Shown: positions 58,626-64,000 of the stretch, piece after piece
How the letters are laid out: each line of letters begins with the position of its first letter
Position numbering within the stretch: position 1 is the first letter of the stretch
Origin: Actinomycetota bacterium
GTDB taxonomy: Bacteria > Actinomycetota > Acidimicrobiia > IMCC26256 > PALSA-610
DNA length: 64,000 nt
Assembly: GCA_005779395.1 (NCBI GenBank)
Contig: SXJP01000021.1
Location: 1 to 64,000 of the forward strand
Direction: 5' to 3'
Program-made: the position numbers and the translations under genes
Notes under the pieces: model-generated
Told to the model about the DNA's origin: nothing
What the model saw: the letters and a program-made list of their open reading frames with translations, nothing else
Database searches by the model: none

Positions 58626-59900
58626 GTGCCAGGACATCCGTTGTTAGCCGGAGTGAGAATCATTGAGAGCGCTCTACTCGGACCAGGGGCAATCACGACA
58701 CACCTAGCCGACCTCGGGGCCGAGGTCATCAAGGTCGAGCCGCCGACAGGCGACTACATCCGCGAGATGACATGGCCCATTATCGGGCCTCCTGGAGCGG
58801 AAACAGGTCCCCGTGAAGGCAACGGCAATTCCTTGCTCCACCTGCATATCCATCGCGGGAAAAAGAGTGTCGTACTCGACATTCGAACGCCAGAAGGCGC
58901 CGCTATTTATAAGGATCTAGTGAGGAGCGCCGACGTCGTCGTAGAAGCAATGCGGCCGGGCGCACTCGCTAAACGTGGCCTCGGATTCGAAGATCTAACT
59001 GCTGTCAACCCGCGCATCGTTTTCTGCACGATTTCTGGTTATGGCGCAACAGGCCCGTACAGCGAGATGCCGAGTCACGGCATCGCGTACGACACATGGG
59101 CGGGTCAAGTCCAGGCTGCCTACGACGACGAAGGCTTCTGCTACATCCCAGAACACTCCTCTATTGGCATTCACGCTGGCCCTGTATTCGGCGCTCTCGG
59201 AATACTTGCTGCCGTCATCCGCGCACGTACGACCGGCGAGCCATGTCACATGGAGATCGCTCAGAGCGACGCTGCTGCATACTTCGACTGGTACCGAATC
59301 GAATCAGAACAGGCCTACCTGAGACCCGAAACCGAAGTCACTGGCAACAAGTCGGATGACTTCGTGCGCCGCGCCGCTGGAACGGCCGGAATGAAAGAAG
59401 GCGTCCGATATCAGATGTATGAATCTGCAGATGGCCATGTCCTGTTCATGGCTAGCGAGCAAGCATTCTGGAAGAACTTCTGTATAGGCATCGATCGCCC
59501 CGAATTGTTCGAAGCCAATCCAGGCAGCAAGTTCGCCGATCACGCACGCGGAAACAGAGCACTCCAAAGTGAACTACGCACAATTTTCAAGTCGAAGTCA
59601 TCCGCCGAGTGGCTTGAGTTTGGCAACCGTGTCAACACGCCGATCGCTCCGGTAAACACCACCAAGACAATTGCGCAAGACGCACAATTCCAGCACAGAC
59701 TTCCTTGGATGCCAGCTTCGCTACTCGACGCTGATCAGCTTCCGTTCCCGGTGAAACTCACAGGCGAAGACCTCGGGATACCCGAACGCGCGCCGACGGT
59801 CGGGCAGCACACTGAGGCAGTTCTTCGTGACGTACTTGAGTACTCAGATGAACGAATCACTGAACTGCGCTTGGCTGGCGCACTCGGTCCTACTATCTAG
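58626..59900 (+). CDS. Class III CoA-transferase (CaiB/BaiF family)
   Basis: This 424-aa enzyme moves CoA between carboxylic acids by the ternary-complex mechanism. It starts at GTG 58626 with GAGGAG 7 bases before. Motifs: LLAGVRIIESALLGPGAITTHLADLGAEVIKVEPP (N-terminal CoA-binding fold), LDIRTPEGAAIYKDLVRSADVVVEAMRPG, and IVFCTISGYGATGPYSEMPSHGIAYDTWAG; an Asp in this family's active site (usually near residue 169) may be the Asp in YDTWAG. The C terminus contains VNTPIAPVNT. The specific substrate is unknown. It converges with sufC2 with 25 bases between. Confidence 0.92.
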   Translation: MPGHPLLAGVRIIESALLGPGAITTHLADLGAEVIKVEPPTGDYIREMTWPIIGPPGAETGPREGNGNSLLHLHIHRGKKSVVLDIRTPEGAAIYKDLVRSADVVVEAMRPGALAKRGLGFEDLTAVNPRIVFCTISGYGATGPYSEMPSHGIAYDTWAGQVQAAYDDEGFCYIPEHSSIGIHAGPVFGALGILAAVIRARTTGEPCHMEIAQSDAAAYFDWYRIESEQAYLRPETEVTGNKSDDFVRRAAGTAGMKEGVRYQMYESADGHVLFMASEQAFWKNFCIGIDRPELFEANPGSKFADHARGNRALQSELRTIFKSKSSAEWLEFGNRVNTPIAPVNTTKTIAQDAQFQHRLPWMPASLLDADQLPFPVKLTGEDLGIPERAPTVGQHTEAVLRDVLEYSDERITELRLAGALGPTI

Positions 59901-59925
59901 AACCATCCGACTCGAGCCAACCCGA

Positions 59926-60795
59926 CTAGGCCAACGGATCGGCGAACGGATCGTCTGCTTTAGAGCCGGCAGCCTTCAAGACATCGGCAAGACTCTCGGT
60001 TTTTCCGCGGTCGAATGCAACCTTCGAAGATTCTTGTTTCTCTATCGCTAGTTCGGCGACACCCAACCTCGCGGCGACGCCCTCATAGCCCGATGCCTCG
60101 AGCTCGTCAGCAAGCTCAGGCCCGCCACTCGCGACTATGCGGCCTGCCATCATCACGTGCACATGATCTGGACGCAGCTCCGTGAGTAGACGCGCATAGT
60201 GCGTAATAGCGACGACTCCAAGGTTTTGCTCCTTTGTCATCGCTTCGACGCGCCGCGAGACATCCCGCAGCGCGTCGACGTCGAGCCCGGAGTCGATTTC
60301 GTCGAGGATCGCGAACTTCGGTCGCAAGAGAGCGAGTTGCAATGTCTCGATGCGCTTCTTTTCGCCGCCGGAAAACTCGTCGTTGACGCCGCGCAACAAG
60401 AACTCGTCACGCACATGAAGTCGATCGGCTTCTGTAGCAATGCGCGAGTCAAGATCAACGGTATCCACCCCACGACTTCTCAGAGATGCGCTAATGAGTG
60501 CAGCCATCGGAACGCCCGGCACTTCAACTGGGTATTGCATCGCGAGGAACAAGCCTTTGGTAGCGCGCTCAAATGTAGGCAGCCCCAAGAGTTCTTCGCC
60601 GTCGACCTGCACGGAACCACTCGTGACGGTGTAATCGGTGCGGCCCATAAGGGTGTGACTAAGTGTGCTCTTGCCGGAACCATTTGGCCCCATGATGGCG
60701 TGCACTTCACCCGATCTCACTTCTACCGAGAGGCCCCGCAGAATTTCGGTGTCGCCGACCGTGGCGTGCAATCCCGAAACCGAAAGGACGCTCAT
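59926..60795 (-). CDS. sufC: SufC-like ATPase, second copy, with C-terminal extension
   Basis: This is a 289-aa ATPase from ATG 60795, which overlaps the Rieske-protein stop (ATGA). Walker A is IMGPNGSGKSTLSHTL, then LFLAMQYPVEVPGVPMAALISASL, signature FSGGEKKRIETLQLALL, Walker B FAILDEIDSGLDVDALR and switch VAITHYARLL. Compared with the first SufC it has KRIE and DEID where the canonical pattern is KRNE and DETD. It also carries about 40 extra C-terminal residues (KQESSKVAFDRGKTESLADV, DDPFADPLA). As the last gene of the sufB-sufD-Rieske operon it is probably the working partner of SufB and SufD. Confidence 0.94.
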   Translation of the reverse strand: MSVLSVSGLHATVGDTEILRGLSVEVRSGEVHAIMGPNGSGKSTLSHTLMGRTDYTVTSGSVQVDGEELLGLPTFERATKGLFLAMQYPVEVPGVPMAALISASLRSRGVDTVDLDSRIATEADRLHVRDEFLLRGVNDEFSGGEKKRIETLQLALLRPKFAILDEIDSGLDVDALRDVSRRVEAMTKEQNLGVVAITHYARLLTELRPDHVHVMMAGRIVASGGPELADELEASGYEGVAARLGVAELAIEKQESSKVAFDRGKTESLADVLKAAGSKADDPFADPLA

Positions 60796-61100
60796 CGTGC
60801 GCTCACACATACGTCGTCATCGACGACAGAGACGTCGAACACATCCACGGGTTGGGTGGCAGGAAGCGTCTGTGGCTCGCCTGTGAGAAGAGAGAACATC
60901 GCACCGTGCTTCGGGCATTCGATTTCGCACTCATCTGGCCAGACCTCACCCTCTGACAGTGAAAACTCGGCGTGTGAACACGTGTCTGCGACTGCGTAAA
61001 AGTCGTCGCCGACTCGCACAACACAGATCGCCACTCCATCGAGTTCAACTCGCGTGGCTTTCGAGTCCAAGAAATCACCGACCTTGCCGACAACTCTCAT
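60792..61100 (-). CDS. Rieske-type [2Fe-2S] ferredoxin of the SUF operon
   Basis: This 102-aa protein has the Rieske cluster ligands Cys-x-His in DTCSHAEFSLSEGEVW and Cys-x2-His in IECPKHGAMFSLLTG. The N-terminal strands are short, and no transmembrane segment is present, so this is a soluble ferredoxin of the non-heme dioxygenase type. Actinobacterial SUF operons typically carry such a gene between sufD and sufC or sufS, presumably to supply electrons for cluster assembly. Its start overlaps the sufD stop (61097-61100) and its stop overlaps the second sufC. Confidence 0.92.
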   Translation of the reverse strand: MRVVGKVGDFLDSKATRVELDGVAICVVRVGDDFYAVADTCSHAEFSLSEGEVWPDECEIECPKHGAMFSLLTGEPQTLPATQPVDVFDVSVVDDDVCVSAR

Positions 61101-62401
61101 CGAGTTCTCCGATGTTCAATCTTGTCAACGACGGAACGCTGCAATGAATTTGTCAGTGAAGACGATGGCAAGCGGCCGAACACATCATCGAAGAACCCGA
61201 GAACAATTAGTCGTTCGGCCTCTTCTGGCGAAATACCTCGCGACTCGAGGTAATAACGCTGGTCATCATCGATCGGGCCGACCGTAGAACCGTGTGCGCA
61301 CTTCACGTCGTTCGCAAGAATCTCGAGGTTGGGGATTGACTCGGCGCCAGCGCCATCGGTGAGCACAAGATTTCTGTTGGTCTGATATGCCTGAGACTTC
61401 TGAGCGTCCTCCCGTATGCGAATCATGCCTGAATACACAGACTTCGCCGTGTCTTCAACGGCACCTTTGAACAGGAGTTCACTTCGAGTGTGTGGCGCGG
61501 CGTGGTCCTGGAGTGTTCTGAAGTCAAGCATTTGATCAGAGTCTCCAAAGTAAACGGCAACTTGCTCACTCATTGCTCCTGTGCCGTCGAGCAAACTTTC
61601 GCTGCGTAAACGCGCATACCCACCGCCGAGCGCGACAGCAGCGGAGGCCAATCGTGCATCACGACCAAGGTGAGCCCGTTGCAGCCCTATGTGCCAGGTC
61701 CGTGGTCCGTGCTCTTGCACCGACAGATACCGCAGCGATGCATTGTCGCGAACGACTAGCTCGACAACAGCGTCAACAAGGTGGTCCGTGTTCGGTGAGC
61801 TGAATCGTTCGAGGACCGTGACTTCTGACGACTCTCCTGCGACTACGAGAGTGTGGGGGAAGCTTGCCTCAAGGTCGCCGTCACACCAGTGCACGATCAC
61901 AATTGGATGTGGAACTACGACGCCACCGGGAACTGAGATGAGTGCTCCACCGGGCATGAATGCATCGTTCAATACAGTGAAAGCATCCGCAGACACGGAA
62001 GAAACCGATCCGAGGACATTGGCGATTTCATCTGAATCATCACAGGTGGCAAGACCACAAACGCGCAGGCCTTTTGCTTCTAGATCGGGATCAATTTCAT
62101 GATGCACGACTCTGCCGTCGTGCACGACGAGCATCCCAGAATGCTCACCAGCCTCGCGGGCGAACGGACCGCCGCCCGGAGCCGATTCGTTGTCTGCGGC
62201 GCCGAGACGCTCAGCGGAAACAGGTCGGTACTTCTCTAGATCGAGGTCTTCGATTCGTGAGTAACGCCAGATCTCTTCTGCGCTGGTTGGCCAAGTAATC
62301 GAATCGAGCGACCCGCTAGCACGAACGCGCCGATCCACTAGCCAACTTGGACCGCCAAGCCCACGTGCCACATCCGTTGAAAATGACTTGCTAATCGACA
62401 T
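61097..62401 (-). CDS. sufD: SUF scaffold protein SufD
   Basis: This 434-aa protein forms a SufBC2D complex with SufB and SufC. The N-terminal 100 residues are variable, with DSITWPTSAEEIWRYSRIEDLDLEKYRPV, the SufD-typical Trp/Arg/Tyr segment. The beta-helix core shows VPGGVVVPHPIVIVHW, MLDFRTLQDHAAPHTRSELLFKGAVEDTAKSVYSGMIRI and the C-terminal ILANDVKCAHGSTVGPID with the conserved Cys and His. It ends ESRGISPEEAERLIVLGFFDDVFGRL. It starts 7 bases after the sufB stop. Length is standard. Confidence 0.95.
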   Translation of the reverse strand: MSISKSFSTDVARGLGGPSWLVDRRVRASGSLDSITWPTSAEEIWRYSRIEDLDLEKYRPVSAERLGAADNESAPGGGPFAREAGEHSGMLVVHDGRVVHHEIDPDLEAKGLRVCGLATCDDSDEIANVLGSVSSVSADAFTVLNDAFMPGGALISVPGGVVVPHPIVIVHWCDGDLEASFPHTLVVAGESSEVTVLERFSSPNTDHLVDAVVELVVRDNASLRYLSVQEHGPRTWHIGLQRAHLGRDARLASAAVALGGGYARLRSESLLDGTGAMSEQVAVYFGDSDQMLDFRTLQDHAAPHTRSELLFKGAVEDTAKSVYSGMIRIREDAQKSQAYQTNRNLVLTDGAGAESIPNLEILANDVKCAHGSTVGPIDDDQRYYLESRGISPEEAERLIVLGFFDDVFGRLPSSSLTNSLQRSVVDKIEHRRTR

Positions 62402-62408
62402 GGCCTAA

Positions 62409-63809
62409 CTACCCGACCGACCCTTCCATGCTCAACTCGATTAGTCGCGACATCTCGACTGCGTACTCCATTGGCAATGTCTTCGTGACCGGCTCGATAA
62501 AGCCATTCACGATCATCGCAACTGCCTGCTGCTCCGTGAGACCACGTGCCATCAAGTAGAAAAGTTGTTCATCGCCGACTTTGCTAACGCTTGCTTCGTG
62601 GCCTACGCGCGCATCCTTCTCCGCGATCTCCATATAGGGGTAGGTGTCAGAACGCGATTGGTCGTCAAGTATGAGGGCGTCGCACCGAACATGGCTTTTT
62701 ACGCCGTGGGCACCCGGTTCGACCTTCACGAGACCGCGATAGGTAGTGCGACCGCCATCCTTGCTAATCGACTTTGAGTCAATTATCGAAGTTGTCTCGG
62801 GTGCCACATGGGTCATTTTTGCGCCAGCATCCTGGTGTTGTCCTGGGCCGGCGTACGCCACAGAAAGAACTTCGCCGTGGGCTTTCGGACCGGTTAGAAC
62901 AACAGCCGGATATTTCATGGTCAGCTTCGATCCGAGGTTGCCGTCGATCCACTCGACAGTGGCTTCGGCCTCGGCGACCGCGCGCTTGGTGACCAAGTTG
63001 TACACATTCGGAGACCAGTTCTGAATGGTGGTGTAACGAATGTGAGCGCCGGGTTTGGCTATCAGCTCGACTACCGCCGAGTGCAACGAGTCGCTCGAAT
63101 AGACCGGCGCCGAACAGCCCTCGACGTAGTGCACCGAGGCGCCCTCGTCAGCAATAATGAGAGTTCGTTCGAACTGTCCAGCGTTTTCTGTGTTGATCCT
63201 GAAGTAAGCCTGCAGCGGCATGTCAACGTGTACGCCCGGTGGCACGTAAATGAAGCTGCCGCCACTCCAGACCGAACTGTTGAGCGCAGCGAACTTGTTG
63301 TCGCCTGGCGGAATCACAGTGCCGAGGTACTGCTTGACGATCTCGGGGTACTCACGAACAGCCGTATCCATGTCGCAGAACAGGACACCTAGCGCCTCTA
63401 AGTCCTCGCGATTCTTGTGGTACACGACTTCAGATTCGTACTGCGCAGTTACACCGGCAAGAAACTTGCGTTCGGCCTCTGGGATACCGAGTTTTTCGTA
63501 TGTCGCCTTCATGCTCTCCGGGAGCATGTCCCAGTCAGAGACCTGCTCGTTGGTCGGCTTGATGTAGTAGTAGATGTTGTCGAAGTCGATGTCTGGCATG
63601 TTGTCGGCAAACCACGGCAACATCGCCTTGCGTTCGAAACGCTTGAGCGAGTTGAGGCGAAACTTCGTCATCCACTCTGGTTCGCTCTTGTGGTGGGAAA
63701 TATCCCGAACGATTTCTTCGTTCACGCCCTTGCGTGGGCGATAGACGAACTGATCTCCGTCGTTCCAGCCGAGTTTGTAGGCGCCGAGGTCTATATCTGG
63801 GACCGTCAT
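62409..63809 (-). CDS. sufB: SUF scaffold protein SufB
   Basis: This 466-aa core scaffold builds the nascent Fe-S cluster. It shows [33 protein letters not shown] near the N terminus, [39 protein letters not shown], and [37 protein letters not shown] with the conserved cysteine (equivalent of E. coli Cys405) and Glu/His ligands. It ends [36 protein letters not shown] 63809 is preceded by AAGGAGG. It is the first gene of the minus-strand suf operon, driven from the palindromic promoter at 63867-63898. Confidence 0.97.
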   Translation of the reverse strand: MTVPDIDLGAYKLGWNDGDQFVYRPRKGVNEEIVRDISHHKSEPEWMTKFRLNSLKRFERKAMLPWFADNMPDIDFDNIYYYIKPTNEQVSDWDMLPESMKATYEKLGIPEAERKFLAGVTAQYESEVVYHKNREDLEALGVLFCDMDTAVREYPEIVKQYLGTVIPPGDNKFAALNSSVWSGGSFIYVPPGVHVDMPLQAYFRINTENAGQFERTLIIADEGASVHYVEGCSAPVYSSDSLHSAVVELIAKPGAHIRYTTIQNWSPNVYNLVTKRAVAEAEATVEWIDGNLGSKLTMKYPAVVLTGPKAHGEVLSVAYAGPGQHQDAGAKMTHVAPETTSIIDSKSISKDGGRTTYRGLVKVEPGAHGVKSHVRCDALILDDQSRSDTYPYMEIAEKDARVGHEASVSKVGDEQLFYLMARGLTEQQAVAMIVNGFIEPVTKTLPMEYAVEMSRLIELSMEGSVG

Positions 63810-63866
63810 GACGTCTGCCTCCTTGGCTGCCTAGCCGCCTGAATAAAGGGCGGGCTACCCAGCCGG

Positions 63867-63898
63867 ATAATTATCACTATCTAGATAGTAACAATTAT
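63867..63898. promoter_or_regulatory. 32-bp near-palindromic bidirectional promoter/operator of the suf operon
   Basis: The central ACTATCTAGATAGT (63876-63889) is a perfect 14-bp palindrome. The flanks ATAATTATC and AACAATTAT continue the symmetry at 7 of 9 positions. On the minus strand TTGTTA-16-AATTAT, and on the plus strand TTATCA-16-AATTAT, give mirror-image promoter hexamers around the same palindrome, 58 bases from sufB and about as far from the gene starting at 63957. The core ACTA-N6-TAGT recurs at 54028-54041. Confidence 0.6.
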
Positions 63899-63956
63899 TT
63901 GAGGACCGTTCCAAGCCGGACGACCGACAGTTCAGAGGAGTTCAGAGGCTTCCTAG

Positions 63957-64000
63957 GTGCCCTCCGGATCCGCGACTGGTTCTCGGACTGTGGCGACTTC
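63957..64000 (+). CDS. Start of a putative SufR-type helix-turn-helix regulator (cut by window edge)
   Basis: Fourteen codons are visible from GTG 63957: VPSGSATGSRTVAT. The ending SRTVAT matches the usual lead-in to the first helix of actinobacterial ArsR/SufR-like regulators (Thr-Arg/Val-x-x-Leu-Leu). The gene is divergent from sufB, the normal place for sufR. A GAGG lies about 7 bases before the GTG. The reading is short and tentative; it rests mainly on position and on the symmetric promoter between the two genes. Confidence 0.4.
   Translation, partial: MPSGSATGSRTVAT

Noticed and set aside
59930..59961. Repeated ACGGATCG near the end of the second sufC as a hairpin terminator
   Set aside because: The elements are short direct repeats inside the coding sequence for the Asp/Pro/Phe-rich tail, not inverted repeats.

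Overview
The window reads as a chromosome segment of an actinobacterium of the class Acidimicrobiia (Ilumatobacter/Microthrix-like, probably an uncultured aquatic lineage). This is inferred from the mid-50s G+C, frequent GTG/TTG starts, overlapping ATGA/TTGA gene junctions, an actinobacterial SUF operon with a Rieske-type ferredoxin, a DprE1/DprE2/UbiA decaprenyl-phosphate-arabinose module, and an L,D-transpeptidase with the Gly-Tyr-Trp/Phe-Gly-Asp-Ala repeats typical of this class. No 16S or tRNA gene is present to fix the taxonomy. Coding density is very high: no gene-free stretch exceeds about 210 bases (the largest are 3995-4206 and 1313-1512). I found no tRNA, rRNA, CRISPR array, insertion sequence or integrase.

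Layout. 1-2.7 kb: the start of a methylmalonyl-CoA mutase gene (minus), an unknown gene and a rhodanese-MoeB fusion. 2.7-8.5 kb: an L,D-transpeptidase followed by a 4.4-kb block (small secreted protein, two related small proteins, a MacAB-like export system) that ends in an exact 74-bp copy of the 3' end of the L,D-transpeptidase gene. 8.5-15.8 kb: a cupredoxin/beta-helix lipoprotein, leucyl aminopeptidase, cobalamin adenosyltransferase and the B12-dependent methionine synthase. 15.8-43.7 kb: a large cell-surface glycan region (polytopic GT-C-like enzymes, GT2 and GT4 glycosyltransferases, an initiating sugar-phosphate transferase, flippase, sulfotransferase, UbiA-DprE1-DprE2-HAD module, Wzm/Wzt exporter, nucleotide-sugar reductase). 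It is interrupted at 19.8-24.1 kb by a lipoate cluster (lpdA, E2 acyltransferase, a single-chain LipB-LipA fusion). 43.7-52.2 kb: a hydrolase lacking its nucleophile, a DUF1802-like protein, a branched-chain-amino-acid-type ABC importer (binding protein on plus, livHMGF on minus) and an acyl-CoA dehydrogenase. 52.3-64 kb: a metallo-beta-lactamase-fold protein, a selenocysteine-containing SelD read through an in-frame TGA, and two facing SUF loci (sufC-sufS-sufU on plus; sufB-sufD-Rieske-sufC on minus) enclosing a second L,D-transpeptidase, an acetyltransferase and a class III CoA-transferase. A likely sufR gene begins at the right edge.

How the parts work together. The mutase and MetH need B12 cofactors, and the adenosyltransferase lies divergent from metH. 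LpdA, E2 and LipB-LipA form one minus-strand operon that makes and uses lipoyl groups; LipA needs Fe-S clusters, which the SUF loci supply. The UbiA, DprE1, DprE2 and HAD genes form the route to decaprenyl-phospho-arabinose known from mycobacteria. Together with the wzm-GT-wzt trio they suggest an arabinan/galactan-like wall polymer. Both SUF loci carry the same ACTA-N6-TAGT palindrome inside their promoters, which suggests one iron-sulfur regulator, probably the SufR-like gene starting at 63957.
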